From the NCBI RefSeq assembly GCF_001704415.2, contig NC_030826.1, forward strand, positions 53,525,362 to 53,589,361: a stretch of 64,000 bases of DNA. The letters are read 5' to 3'. Numbering within the stretch: the stretch's first letter is position 1; each line of letters begins with the position of its first letter. The translations under genes were made by a program, and so were the position numbers. Source of the DNA: Capra hircus. Its lineage: Eukaryota; Chordata; Mammalia; Artiodactyla; Bovidae. Positions 44,118-55,180 of the stretch are shown in pieces. The notes under the pieces are model-generated. The model searched no databases. It had not been told where the DNA came from and saw only the letters and a list, made by a program, of their open reading frames with translations.

Positions 44118-44219
44118 TTTCTGGGGACTAGGGAGAGGGGGAGTGGGGAGTGACTGCTAACAGGGTTTCTTTCTGGGGACTAGGGAGAGGGGAAGAGGGG
44201 GGTGACTGCTAATGGGGTT
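44118..44219 (+). repeat. 52-base tandem duplication inside L1 3' UTR
   Basis: Copy one starts 'tttctggggactagggagag' at 44118 and copy two starts with the same bases at 44170. The copies differ at a few positions in the G/A-rich middle. Confidence 0.85.
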
Positions 44220-44360
44220 TCCTTTGGGGTGCTGACAGTATTCTGAAACTAGACAGAAGTGACAGCTACACATCATTGTGACTGTACTAAATACCACCGA
44301 CTATTCACTTTAAAACGGTTAATTTTATGTCATGGGAATTTTATCGCCATTGAAAAAAAT

Positions 44361-45440
44361 GACTCTGAATTGTCAGAACTCTGTAAGAGAAGTAAAGCAG
44401 GGTCTGATAGGGTTAGGAGCCCCTCCAGCCCACACCAGGGGTCCTCTGATCCGCCCGAATTTGGGTCAGTGGGTGGCAGGGTCCCCTCCTGCCTCTAAAC
44501 CAGGAGGAGCTCCAGGAGTCTGCAGGCCTGGCCTGGATGTGCTAAGGACAGACACACCGACCATAGGACAGACTTCCCACCCCGCTGGGCCAGCTCTAAC
44601 AGAGTTAGAGAAGCCACCTCTGGGGGTTCCTGAGACCCTTGACCCTGAAGATCCATTATCAAAGGGTCACCTAAGAGGTGACCAAGGGCAGGAAATGCCT
44701 GGGAGGGCCTACGGGAGGGAGAAGGAAGTGGACGTGGGCTCAGCCCGCACAAGTGACGCTGTGCGCCCACTGGGAACAGGCCTGTGCACTTGACCTTCAG
44801 CTGGGCCCACCCTGGACGCTGCGGACGTGACCTCCCATTTTGCTCCCACCTGTGTTCTGCCCACGTGACCTCCCTCCATGCCTCCCCACGGGAACCAGGG
44901 GCTGCAGGCAGTTTTAAAGCAGGCAGTAGAAACTATTGGTGTGTCTCCCACATAGGAAGGGTCATATTTCATGAAAGATATTTTTGGTTCATAGACATTT
45001 TTATGGAGACTGGATTGCTGTACAAAATCTACTTCCTACTATGAGTCAAAGTTTAAGAAATTTGAAAAACCCTTTTCTAAGTGAACCCCTCCCCTGACTG
45101 TGGCCTCTTTCATCCCCTCCCTGCCTTCTAAATGTCTCAGCCTGAGAACTCGGGGTTTTCTCTTTTTTCCTTTTTATTTCAATTCCAGAAGGCCTGAGAC
45201 AGCAGTAAGGATGTAGGGAAATGTAAAGGATGGTTTGGAGTGAAGCCCGTGAGGGCGGGCAGGCTCCTTCTGCACCCGAGTCTTTCTTTCCTATGCCCTG
45301 GAAGGGCTCTCAGGTCTGAAGGGCTCTTAGATCTGGTTCTGGGTCAACAAGAGGACATAGAATAAGATCAGGACGGGAAGGCTCCAGGGAATGCTGGGCA
45401 GCTCTGTGCCTCCTGGGTAGAGTCAAAACCACCTGTCCAG
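44361..45440. other. unique sequence
   Basis: No repeat is recognised. The frame at 44332-44793 (+, 153 codons) begins inside the L1 tail and has no domain. Confidence 0.4.
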
Positions 45441-45540
45441 GAGGCATCCCTGGAGGCTCAATGGTTAAGACTTCACCTTCCCGTGCAGGGGCTGCGGGTT
45501 CAATCCAACACGCCTCTCAGGCAAAAAAAGAAAAAAAAAC
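45441..45540 (+). mobile_element. CHR-type SINE, short form
   Basis: 'gaggcatccctggaggctca', 'atggttaagacttcaccttc', 'gggctgcgggttcaatcc' and an A-rich tail 'gcaaaaaaagaaaaaaaa' identify a short tRNA-derived copy. Confidence 0.7.
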
Positions 45541-46309
45541 CCACCAGAAACATGAAATGGTAGCAATATTATAACATATTCAATGAAGACTTTAAAAATG
45601 GTCCCCATAGGGGGGATAAAATATCTTTAAAAAACCAAAATACCTGTCCTTCAAGGCGGTTCTGGGCCGCTATCCTTCCTGCATTCCCAGCTGGAAGACC
45701 CACTCCCTCCTGACCAGTCCCTCCACCCCCCGGCATGCTGTACACCTTGAGGTGTCATGGTCCCCTGGGGCACGTCCCCCACTAGGAAGGGTCTGGTCTT
45801 GCCCACCTGTGAGTCATCCTTGTCTCCAGCACTGTCCTCCACACACCAGGCGGCCAGTAGATATCTCCAGATGGGCTGCTAGGTGCCAAGAAGATGGTCC
45901 CGTGGTCCCAGGACCAAGTGAGCTCAGGCAGGTGTGTCGGGGGGGCCGTGGCCCAGCTACGGATGCTGGCGGTCCCAGTGGGAGATGATCTTTCTGTTTT
46001 TCCCTCCATCAGCACCGCTCTCCAAGGAAAGGATGGCTGTGGTGTGGAACAGAGGGGACTGCGAGAGTCATCGGCCTGGTGACAGATCTTTGCAGGTTCT
46101 TTGTGGACAGTGTGTATCAAGAGTCACACATGTGCCAACAGTGAGGGACCCAGCTTTCAAGACTGCAGGATCCTTACCAGGCTACAGGGCGTGCCTGGTC
46201 CCCAACACACACACCACAATACACACAAGCTCGATTGGTTCTTCCCACGGGGCTGCCTAAGGAGCAGGCCCTTGCTGGCTTTGTGGCCAAACGAACCAAT
46301 GTTATAAAG
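45541..46309. other. unique sequence
   Basis: No repeat or exon is recognised. Confidence 0.35.
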
Positions 46310-46510
46310 GCAAACATCCCGACCATGTGTGATGTCAGGCTCCGCCCTGAGCAGCCTACACGTGTTGCCCCACTTGACCCTTCCAAGTGACTGTCGTCAT
46401 CTCCGTTTTGCTGATGAGGAAGATGGAGCTAAGAGAAGAAGGCTGTCCAAGGCCATCCAGGTGGTAAAGGGCAGAGACTATTTCAGTTGCTCTAACCCAG
46501 AACCTTAGTC
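46310..46510 (-). repeat. MIR, antisense
   Basis: 'ccccacttgacccttccaag', 'cgttttgctgatgaggaaga', 'gctgtccaaggccatccagg' and 'ctctaacccagaaccttag' follow antisense MIR. Confidence 0.65.
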
Positions 46511-46719
46511 CAGAGCCCCCCTTCTTGCCCACAACAGGATGCTGCCTGATGGGAGGACGGATGGGTGAGGGCTTGCACAGTGAGTGGTGGGCCCTCCTCT
46601 CCTTCCCGGTCCTTGCTTATGGCCACCTGGGCTCGCATAAGAAGGCACTAGTAAACAGACTCTAGCTCCAAGCAGAGACAAACTTCCATGAAAGGCAGAT
46701 TGTTGGTCCAAAATAATCA
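46511..46719. other. unique sequence
   Basis: Nothing is recognised. Confidence 0.3.
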
Positions 46720-47140
46720 CCTCCTATCAGGTTGTGTTAAAACTGAGGAGTAATAAGGGCTCCGCTACCTCAAGATTTATGGTACCCGACACGCTCGCCT
46801 CTCTGCCACAACACATTTGCATAAAATGTTTATATTACTGCAGCTTCATCGGGCCTGAAAATGCAATATGATTCCAATAACATTTCTCTGGAGATAGACA
46901 ATGGGCTGAAACAAAACCCCGACGTGCTGCCTCAGCTCTGTGTCTTTATTAACAAACATGCCAGGACGCATTGCTAAAATTGCAGGATTGGAACGGCATG
47001 AAAACCCCCATCTCACACGGGGCGGCTCGCCAGCTTCCTCCGATCCATCTTACTATTTCCTGAGTGTCAAAGCGTTGCTTTAAATATGCAATCAAGCCCT
47101 GGGATGAGACGAGGGCGGTGCTGCAATTCCACGGACTTCT
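46720..47140. promoter_or_regulatory. candidate conserved noncoding block with octamer and FOX-type sites
   Basis: The block is AT-rich and fits no repeat. It includes a perfect reverse octamer 'atttgcat' (46815-46822), 'ctgaaaatgcaatatgattc', 'tctttattaacaaacatgcc' (FOX-like) and 'gctttaaatatgcaatcaag'. The texture resembles deeply conserved enhancers. Function and conservation are not shown by sequence alone. Confidence 0.35.
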
Positions 47141-47684
47141 CTGGCATCGCTTTGCATTTTCAGGGAAGGCATCGTGGTCTGAGACACTAGGCTTTCTTGA
47201 TTCACATTCTTTGCTCTTTCCACCAAGGAGAAGGTTCAGTGTTGGAAAATGCTCTCTAGGGGGCTGAGACTCACAGGACCCTGGGCTGGAGGCAGGGGGC
47301 CTGGCCAGCAGGGCCGTCTACATTGTTTCTTGCCGCAGAGTGGGGCATGTAGCTGGAGGCTTGGGTAGGATGCAGCGGGAGATGGCACTGCCATCTGGTG
47401 ATGTGAACACCTACATTACCCGTGGATGGCCCTTTAACATCTGGTGGCAGGACAATTAAGGCCAAGGCCAAACATGTGAGGAGATGCCCAGCCTCACTCG
47501 TAGGCTGAAACAATAAAATAAGATTTTTTCACCCATTCAATTCTCTAAACAGCACAAACTTCGATGGCACCCAGCTTTGGTGAGGAAGTAGGGGGCAGTA
47601 GTGTTCCCTCACACGCTGCTGGGTACAGAGGAAATGTGAACAGTGACTTTAGAACTTGCTGCTCGGAGTGGGGTCCAAAGGCCA
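47141..47684. other. unique sequence
   Basis: No repeat or exon is recognised. Confidence 0.35.
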
Positions 47685-47835
47685 GCATCACCTGGAGTTT
47701 GTCAAAATGCAGATTCCCAGGCCCCTCCCCCCGAGCTGCTGAACTGGGAACTGGAACCTGGGGGCAGGGCCCAGGAATCTGTGTTTTAAGTTCTTCAAGC
47801 AGATGCTCACGTAGTCTAAAGAGAAGCGCTGGCTT
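47685..47835 (+). mobile_element. MER5A-type hAT element
   Basis: 'gccagcatcacctggagttt', 'gtcaaaatgcagattcccag', 'cagggcccaggaatctgtgt' and 'tttaagttcttcaagcagat' follow MER5A closely, the best-preserved copy in the window. Confidence 0.7.
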
Positions 47836-48149
47836 ACAGGACAGCTTGTCTCAGAAATTCCACTACATTTTTCCTGCTACATCTTCTTAAAGGTTACTGT
47901 TGGAGAATAGAAAGACCGGTGATTTTTGTGATGGGCTGCTCTCTGGTTGTGCTGCTGAGTCCTCGCATTATTTCTTCTTTGTGAGGATATTCTAGGTAGA
48001 GGATGCTCTGTCTCATGCTTTCTAGTTTGTGGACCTCTTCTTTCTATTTCTTACCTCCCTTTCCATCTGCTACTGCCTCCAGGGTGATAACAAATTCTGT
48101 TCTGCTTTTAGGAATTATTCTATAGATAAATATATTTGGACAAGGCCAG
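47836..48149. other. AT-balanced sequence, possibly more old L1
   Basis: 'ctttctatttcttacctccc' and neighbours are T-rich. I cannot place them in a family. Confidence 0.3.
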
Positions 48150-48558
48150 TGAAAATGCCTGTGCAGACATGCTCCTTACAGCAGCATCCACAACAGCAAA
48201 AGCCTGTAAAATGCCAAAACACCCATCAATATGAAGCTGGGTAAATCAGCCAGGGCCCAGTCAGGTGATGGAATACTATGCAGCCAAGAAAAATGTCAGG
48301 GTCGATGCAAATGTGCTGCTTTTATGAGCTATCAGACATACATTATTTGAAAAGGAAGAATGCAGAACAGTGCATATAGCAAAGATACACAAACATATAC
48401 GATTACTTGTACACGGAGCTTCTGGAGGGGTACACAAGCAGTTCTCGATAGTTCCTCCTGGGGCCCTTGAGGTGAGAGGGAGAGGGACTCTTAGGCAAAT
48501 ACTTCTAATCATTATTTTAAGTTTTAGGTTCTACAAGTGCTGCTGTTTCAGTAAGGAA
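48150..48558 (+). mobile_element. old L1 3' end
   Basis: 'gcagcatccacaacagcaaa', 'tgatggaatactatgcagcc', 'aagaatgcagaacagtgcat' and 'gcttctggaggggtacacaa' follow the 3' end of L1M in order. Confidence 0.7.
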
Positions 48559-48569
48559 ATTAGTATTTC

Positions 48570-48913
48570 CAGGGCTTCCCTGGTGGCTCAGTGGTAAAGA
48601 GTTTGCCTGCCAATGCAGGAGACACGGGTTCGAGCTCTGATCTGGGAAGATCCCACATATGCAGAGCATCTAAGCCCCTGGGCCACAACTAGTGAGCCCA
48701 TGCTCTGGAGCCTCCCATCTGCAACTACTGAGGCCGCATGCCACAACTCCTGAAGACCTCGAGCCCATGCTCTGCAACAAGAGAAGCTGCTGCAGTGAGA
48801 GCTCGTGCACCACAGCCAGAGGATATTCTCTGCTTGCCCAGACTAGAGAGAAGCCCAAGCAGCCGCGAAGGCCCGTCAGAGTCGAAAAGAAATAAATTAC
48901 ATTCAAAAAGTAC
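48570..48913 (+). mobile_element. CHR-type SINE, long form
   Basis: 'gggcttccctggtggctcag', 'gacacgggttcgagctctga', 'tgccacaactcctgaagacc' and 'tcgaaaagaaataaattaca' give a nearly full-length copy of about 330 bases. 'attagtatttc' (48559-48569) and 'attggtattgc' (48914-48924) match at 9 of 11, a probable target-site duplication at the end of the L1 fragment. Confidence 0.85.
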
Positions 48914-48924
48914 ATTGGTATTGC

Positions 48925-49344
48925 TAAGGAACTTTTAAACAGATGAGTTCAGGCAGGCCCAGATGCGTGTGCTGCCCTGTTCAGATCAGGGCCTCCCAGG
49001 TCCACACCAGAGCCCTGTGCACTGATGTTCAAGGGGCAGAGGCTGGAGCCGAGCCCAGAGCCTCATCTGGCTGATGTCCTGTTGGCCCTGAATCCTGCTT
49101 CCAGGTGGGCCCCACGTCAACTCAGCGAGAAGTAAACACTGGGATTCATTTAGCAAGATTCTTGCTCACAGTTAGCTTGAGTAATTTCACCACAAACACA
49201 ATTGCTGCTCTCCAGGACACCCTGGGCACTTTGCCCATCACACTTCAGGGAGGTGCCAGGCCAGTTTACCTTGAGCTGTCGAGAGGGAGGCCACCAGGTG
49301 CGAATGGCCCCACTGCGCTCCAGCTTAGGACTCTCGGACTTGGG
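48925..49344. other. unique sequence
   Basis: No repeat or exon is recognised. Confidence 0.35.
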
Positions 49345-49410
49345 ACAGGTGTCCTGACCTCTTCGAGGCGGTTTCTCCATCTATAAAATGGGCAGAGCAA
49401 TGGCAACATT
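49345..49410 (+). repeat. MIR fragment
   Basis: 'ggcggtttctccatctataa' followed by 'aatgggcagagcaatggc' is a MIR core. Confidence 0.55.
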
Positions 49411-49739
49411 GAGGGGAGGGTGCTAGAGGTAAAGAAGAGAGTGTGAAGTGAGACTCAACAGTGTATTCTTGAAGGGGATTCATGCCCTTCAGACCCCACC
49501 TCTGGTCTTCACTAAGCTCTCTGCGTGTTCCTCTGGGGCAAGCTGCCGGCAGGTGTACTTTCGTCTCCAGTGTGTATCCAGGGAGGACTTCTGGCTCCCT
49601 TTTGCACATGAGAAATTGAAGAACTTGGCACAGTTGACCTGCGGGGGATGGACCAAAGCGTGAGGGTTCTCACACTGCGTCCTGGACTTGGCACAACTTC
49701 TGGACTTTGATATTTCTCCTGCCACCTGAATCCAACCAC
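49411..49739. other. unique sequence
   Basis: Nothing is recognised. Confidence 0.3.
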
Positions 49740-50225
49740 CTCCCCAATTTAAAACACCATCATGAAAAAGCCAGATACAAAAACTGAACGTGCTCTCCAG
49801 GCTGTATAGTCCCACTTTTATAAGGAAGGGGGAAAAAATGGGAAAGGTGTAAACCAATATGCTAAATGGTGGCTTAGAACTTTTATTTTCTCACTTATCT
49901 TGATTTTCTAGAATTTATACAATAATATGCATCTCCTCTGTAAGGTGGGAAAAAACTGCATGTATATTCATGGCACCGATTTTTAAAAAATACACGGTAT
50001 ATATGGATACACAGGAAATGGAAAAGATAAACATAGCTACAAAATGATTGCTATGTAATGTTACACTTTAAAGAGTGGGATACAAATCTGTGCATTTAAA
50101 CACGAAGACAAAAGACAAAGCGTTGGGGATGGAGTGATTTCTGAATGGTGGTTTCGGAGAACGTTATGTTCTTCCAGTGCTTTCTGAAATGTTAACAAAG
50201 ATACATGTTACTTTAAAAATGATCA
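49740..50225 (+). mobile_element. old L1-like 3' tail sequence
   Basis: This AT-rich text with 'ttattttctcacttatcttg', 'gaatggtggtttcggagaac', 'gttcttccagtgctttctga' and 'acatgttactttaaaaatga' resembles L1M/HAL1 3' UTR tails, perhaps two in series. The assignment is tentative. Confidence 0.45.
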
Positions 50226-50744
50226 AATGTCACCTTTTCAGAAAGGGCTTGTCTCAATAGTGTACAGGAAACATTCCCTTGCCTGCTGGGAAGAAAATCA
50301 CATCCACCCCTCACAGGTCTTTATTTTTATCTGCCCCCTGTATCACTCGCTACCCGGGAGTGTGCTGCCTCGCTACCCGCAGGCAGGCAGGTCTGGGTCT
50401 GTCTCCCTCTCTGGAGTGTCAGCTCTCTGAGGACAGGGACCTTTGCCTAGAACAGTGTCCAGCGCACGATAGGTGTTTAAGTTCCTGGATGAATAAATAG
50501 ATGGATGGAAAGGTGGAAGAATGGAGGAAGGAAGTGCTGACATTGTGGAAACTAGGTGGGCAGGACCGGAAATGTGAGTTTCATCATCCGGATATGTGTT
50601 GAGTCCCAACTGCATACCAGTCCCTCAGCTAGGGGCAGACTATAGAAGATGTGTTTACTGTCCCCAAGGAGCTTACTGTCCCCAAGGAACGTGGCCCTCA
50701 AGGAATACAGAAGGTGGGATGTGTGGAGAGGCAAGGGAACTCAC
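50226..50744. other. mostly unique; minor tandem repeat
   Basis: 'ttactgtccccaagga' occurs at 50655-50670 and again at 50673-50688. Bases 50400-50510 contain 'ctctctgaggacagggacct', a common old-repeat phrase that I cannot assign. No exon is supported. Confidence 0.35.
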
Positions 50745-50860
50745 ATTGATTAAGTCAAGCTTTACAAACATTATCTCATTTAATCTTCTTGACAACCCTG
50801 TAAGACAGTGTAAGACCCATTTCTCTGCTCAGCAGGGGGTTATTTCTAAGACAGAAGAGT
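50745..50860 (-). repeat. MIR fragment, antisense
   Basis: 'ttatctcatttaatcttctt' then 'gacaaccctgtaagac' is the antisense MIR 3' part. Confidence 0.55.
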
Positions 50861-51174
50861 TGATGTGCATGGAGGGCTTCCTGTGCTTTCAGAGCTTGGC
50901 AGGTATGATTTAATATGACCTCCCAGCACCCCATGCAGGAGACATCCTGCCTGCTGAGTGGGAGACCAACCTGATGCACAGGGAAGGGAGGCATGGGGGT
51001 GGGTGATGAAGTCGTTTGGCTGCGGTCCACAACTTGCAAGGATGGAGAAGGAACCCTGTGCAGCAGCACCTGTAAATGTCATGTGTCATTCCACAGGGTT
51101 GCTGTGAGGCTGGAATGAGCAGATGGGTCTGAAATGCATGTCGGCACTCGCAACAATGGGCTGAGTGAAGATCT
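50861..51174. other. unique with a possible MIR piece
   Basis: 'gttgctgtgaggctggaatg' at about 51101-51120 is MIR-like in sense orientation. Nothing else is recognised. Confidence 0.35.
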
Positions 51175-51290
51175 GTGGTTTGTGGATGAGGGGACTGAGG
51201 CTCAGAGCTCTTCCATGGCTCACCCCAGGTCAGGAAATGTAAGTCGGGGATCTAAGGGTCAAACCCAGGTCTTGCTGGCACCGAGACCCC
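51175..51290 (-). repeat. MIR fragment, antisense
   Basis: 'ggatgaggggactgaggctc' followed by 'caggtcaggaaatgtaagtc' and 'aaacccaggtcttgctggc' is antisense MIR. Confidence 0.6.
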
Positions 51291-51355
51291 TGTATTTCCA
51301 CGTTATCAGAGCCAATAGAAAAATGATTTGAATGTGGTGGGCTAAGGACTGAGAC

Positions 51356-51901
51356 GCTTACTCCTTGAAAGGAAAGTTATGACCAACCTAGATGGCATAT
51401 TCAAAAGCAGGGACATTACTTTGCCAACAAAGGTCCATCTAGTCAAGGCTATGGTTTTTCCAATGGTCATATATGGATGTGAGAGTTGGACTGTGAAGAA
51501 AGCTGAGTACTGAAGAATTGATGCTTTTGAACTGTGGTATTGGAGAAGACCCTTGAGAGTCCCTTGGACTAGAAGGAGGTCCAACTAGTCCATTCTAAAG
51601 GAGATCAGTCCTGGGTGTTCTTTGGAAGGACTGATGCAAAAGCTGAAACTCCAATACTTTGGCTACCTCATGTGAAGAGTTGACTCATCGAAAAAGACTC
51701 TGATGCTGGGAGGGATTGGGGGCAGGAGGAGAAGGGGACGACAGAGGATGAGATGACTGGACGGCATCACCGACTTGATGGACGTGAGTTTGAGTGAACT
51801 CCGGGAGTTGGTGATGGACAGGGAGGCCTGGCGTGCTGCAGTTCATGGGGTCGCAAAGAGTTGGACATGACTGAGCGACTGAACTGAACTGAACTGAACT
51901 G
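51356..51901 (+). mobile_element. BovB LINE 3' part with target-site duplication
   Basis: Text runs from 'gcttactccttgaaaggaaa' to the terminus with four CTGAA units. Flanks 'aaggactgagac' (51344-51355) and 'aaggacttagac' (51902-51913) match at 11 of 12 bases. Stops such as 'tactgaagaattg' interrupt the frame. It is a dead, 5'-truncated copy. Confidence 0.92.
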
Positions 51902-51913
51902 AAGGACTTAGAC

Positions 51914-53169
51914 ACAATCTGCCATGCAAACATTTAAGGGCAAATTGAGACAGGGAACGGAAAGGGATCCATAAGGTTCCATCAAGGAGATGGAGGGAGA
52001 GGGTCAGGGCTGGAGGAAGTATTTGAGATGTTAACAAAGATTCTTTCCTGTGGAGTGATTGTAAGCACCAAGGCACAGAGGTGAGAAAAAGCGTGCGCTA
52101 TGTGTGGGTGATTTCAGAGCAGTGACTGGGAGGAGAGGGGAGGAGGGGCCTGGTGGCAGGGCTCAGGGTGGGGTGGTGAGGAGAGAGACCTGGAAGAATA
52201 GACCCAGGCCAGGTGGGAGAAGTACCCAATGACCTTGACCTTCATCCTGGAGGTCCTGGTTCTCAAGCCTGGCTGCACAGAAGCATGCGCTCAGTGTGAC
52301 TAGAACCAAGTGAGAGAGAAGCCAGAGCCACCAGGGGCCTGGTCACTGACGGTCCTGCAAGGCTACCCCAAGGATGGTGCCATCTGTCTGAGGTTGCAAC
52401 CAGAGTTTGTCTGGTCCCAACACCTGTGCCCTTGGGTGGCAAAGGGAAGGCTGGAAGGGGACAGAGACTGGATGAAGGGGGAGACTTCACCAGGCGGCTG
52501 GATGGTCCTGAGAGACACCAAAGTTTGCTCTCAAACCTTTGCAGTGATGAGAATCAGGAGAAAGGCCATGGTTCTGGGGACACTTGCCGAACCAGAAAAT
52601 AGATCACGCCTGGGCAGTCCAGGTGGAGGACCCATGTGATTGCTGTGAGGCTCTGGAAAGCCACACACCTGCCTGCCGCACTGTTGAGAGATGAAGACCC
52701 ACCTACAAAGAGCCAGCAGGGTCCCCATGAAGCATCCTAGAGGTCTTGGTGACCACCTAGCCATCACTGGAAGCCAGGAGAAGAGAGACAGACTCAAGAG
52801 CAAAGACTGGGGCCAGGGGTGAAGGGGAGTTTTGTTAAAGCTGGGATTTGGGAAGAAGGCCCCAGCTCGGGGGAGTGGGGAGCTCCCGGACCCTATGAAG
52901 GCTGTCAGGGATATAAGCAGGTCTGTGGGTGTTGGGGACTGGAATCTCTTTTCTGTTGTAATGTTTGCCATAAAGCGGAGACTGCCGTTCTGCCCCTCCA
53001 AGAAACAGAACTTGACCTCTCAGGGTTGGGGCCCCCTCTTTTTAGAGGAAGAAGACAGTGAACGCTGAGCAGGAACAAAGAGAGAGGGGACTCACCTCCC
53101 AGGCTGCAGGAATCCCAGCTGGAGACAGGAGCATCTCTGTTTAAACCCTTACTGGAATGTCTCACTCTG
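51914..53169. other. unique sequence
   Basis: No repeat is clear. The minus frame at 52531-53001 (156 codons) has no domain and overlaps plus-strand frames. Confidence 0.4.
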
Positions 53170-53345
53170 CCCATTTCCATTTCATATTTCAGCTAAAAAA
53201 TAATGACAAAGCCTGCAGAGCAGCCTCCCTCTCCTCGGTAATTACCAAATTAACACATTCTAACAGACGAGCCCCCAGCAGCAGGCTGTGATTAATGCGT
53301 GAGGACAATTAGCAGCAGAGCCTGCCCCTCGCGCTCACCTCCTTA
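53170..53345. promoter_or_regulatory. candidate conserved noncoding block
   Basis: 'gctaaaaaataatgacaaag', 'cggtaattaccaaattaaca', 'gctgtgattaatgcgtgagg' and 'acaattagcagcagag' give several homeodomain-type cores in a short AT-rich block that no repeat explains. Inference only. Confidence 0.3.
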
Positions 53346-53904
53346 AACAGCGAGACCACGTGCGGGGTCTCTGGGGCGAGCCTCCGCCACCCGCCCGCCC
53401 TCCCGCTCCCTTTAATGGGCTCTGGGGCCAGGCTTCACATGCCAGGCTGTGTCTGTCCCACCCTTGGGGGGTGGGGGCCGACCCCACGGGTCAGGGAGGT
53501 GGCTTCCCCACCCAGGCAGGAAGCTGGGAAAGTGAGCCCCAAATTAATTTATTCAGCCAATTCATTAGGCAGGCGTGGATTGTGTGCTGAGTACGTGCCC
53601 AGCTCAGGGCTCAGGCGGAGGCAAGATAAATGTAGGAAGGGGCTGCCGCCTTCCAGAAGCTTGCTGTTGGGAAGACAATTAAGGAAAAATGATTATGTGG
53701 TTAGTGTGGGACAGAGTGTGAGCTCCTGAGGAAGCCTAGGGAGGAGCATGCACTGGTTTTCGTGGATGGTGGTGAGGACCCGGATGGTGAGAGATGTATC
53801 CCCACTGCCGTCAGCATCAGTGTCAGAAAACCAGCCGAAAGCTAGAGGATGACCCGTCTTGAAACAGGGGGAGTGGATGTTCACTCTGACGTAAGAGCAG
53901 GAAA
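53346..53904. other. unique sequence
   Basis: Nothing is recognised. 'aattaatttattcagccaat' near 53544 is an AT-rich patch. Confidence 0.35.
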
Positions 53905-54125
53905 GGGCTTCCCAGGTGGCGCTAGTGATAAAGAATCTGCCTGTGATGCAGGAGCCTCAGGAGACGCAGCTTCCATCCCTGGGCTGGGACGATCCCCTGG
54001 AGGAGGAAATGACAACCCGCTCCAGTATTCTTGCCTGGAAAGTCCCATGGATGGAGGAGCCTGGTGGGCTACAGTCCATAGAGTCGCAAAGAGTCGCAAT
54101 GACTAAAGCAACTTAGCAGGCACGC
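53905..54125 (+). mobile_element. Bov-tA SINE with target-site duplication
   Basis: The head 'gggcttcccaggtggcgcta', Bov-A body 'gatcccctggaggaggaaat' and end 'gcaacttagcaggcacgc' are complete. 'aagagcaggaaa' (53893-53904) and 'aagggcagtaaa' (54126-54137) match at 10 of 12 bases. Confidence 0.92.
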
Positions 54126-54137
54126 AAGGGCAGTAAA

Positions 54138-54894
54138 AGTGGGAGCCTGGCCTGGGTCCGGCATGGTCGCCTAGTGATGGAGCGTAAACTGGTGATGGGG
54201 AAAGTCAGGAAGGCGCGCCTCGGCGGGAGCCAGCCCCAGTGGAGGGGCTCATCTGGGATACTTAGCCCAGGTTAGACAGTAGGAAGGGAGTTGACGCCGA
54301 ATCTGGGCAAGAAAGTGCCTATGCTGGTCTCAGCGCTGGGAAGAAGGAAGGGAGGAGCTCAAGGGAAAACTCCAAGGCAGAATCACGAGGCTGGACACCT
54401 TTTTGAAGTGAGGCTCAGAGAAAGGTGGTGTTGGGGTGTGAGCTGAGTCGCCAGGAGAAGATCCACCAGGGAGAAAGACTGGGCAGCGGTTTGGGGTCAG
54501 AGCTGCTCCAAGGGAGGCACTGATCACGGGAAAGTTAACACGCTCCGGAAGCTGAGGGTGAGGAAGGACAGGTGTGGGCCCCCGGGGAGGTCCAGAAACT
54601 CAGGATCTGCCCGCTCTCAGACCGAGACATCCTCAGGAGCAACCTCCCCTCTTGACTCTCGTGGAAACACACCTTGGCGGAGGAGGAGTCCAAATTCCAG
54701 GTGCTCAGGTGTCGGTCTCCTAAGTGACTGAGCTTTAACGGCAGACCTGAAATAACAGGACGTCAGCTCCATTCCTTGACTTAACACAGCTGACATTCAG
54801 GAAGCTTTCCTTGGCCTGCAGCTGTCCTTGACCGTAGGACCTGGAACCAAGAGGGGAGGGAGAAGAATCACAGGGCATCTTTAGAGGTGGTGCT
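54138..54894. other. unique sequence
   Basis: No repeat or exon is recognised. Confidence 0.35.
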
Positions 54895-55180
54895 GGAGCA
54901 CGCGGTGAATCTGTTTCTAATATTTTTGGGGAACGTTCACAGTGTTTCCCCCAGCGGCTGCTCCGTTCTACGTTTCACCAATTGTGCTCAAGGGTTCCAG
55001 TTTCTCCACATCCTCCCTGACACTGTCATCTTTTTTTTTTTTTTTGAGGATAGCCATCCTAACCTGTGTGAGGTGGTGCCTCGTTGTGGTTTTGATTTGC
55101 ATTTCCCTGATGATTAGTGGTGCTGAGCACCTTCTCTTATCTGTGTGTCTTCTTTGGAGAAATACCTAGATGAACGCATA
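54895..55180 (-). mobile_element. L1 ORF2-end segment, inverted half of an L1 copy
   Basis: 'tccagtttctccacatcctc', 'gtggttttgatttgcatttc', 'cctgatgattagtggtgctg' and 'tgtgtcttctttggagaaat' are the complement of the late ORF2 region of L1. The next segment (55181-55800) is the L1 3' end in the opposite orientation, so the two halves are head to head. Confidence 0.75.

Larger units (their letters stand above)
43745..44360 (+). mobile_element. old L1 3' end, split by a Bov-tA
   Basis: 'cttattcagccataagaaag' left of the SINE and 'acgtggatgaggcttaaaga', 'cattatgctgagtgaaaaaa', 'tctgtggtttctggggacta' and 'ggttaattttatgtcatggg' right of it form one L1M end of ORF2 and 3' UTR. The piece contains a 52-base tandem duplication (44118-44219). 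Confidence 0.75.
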
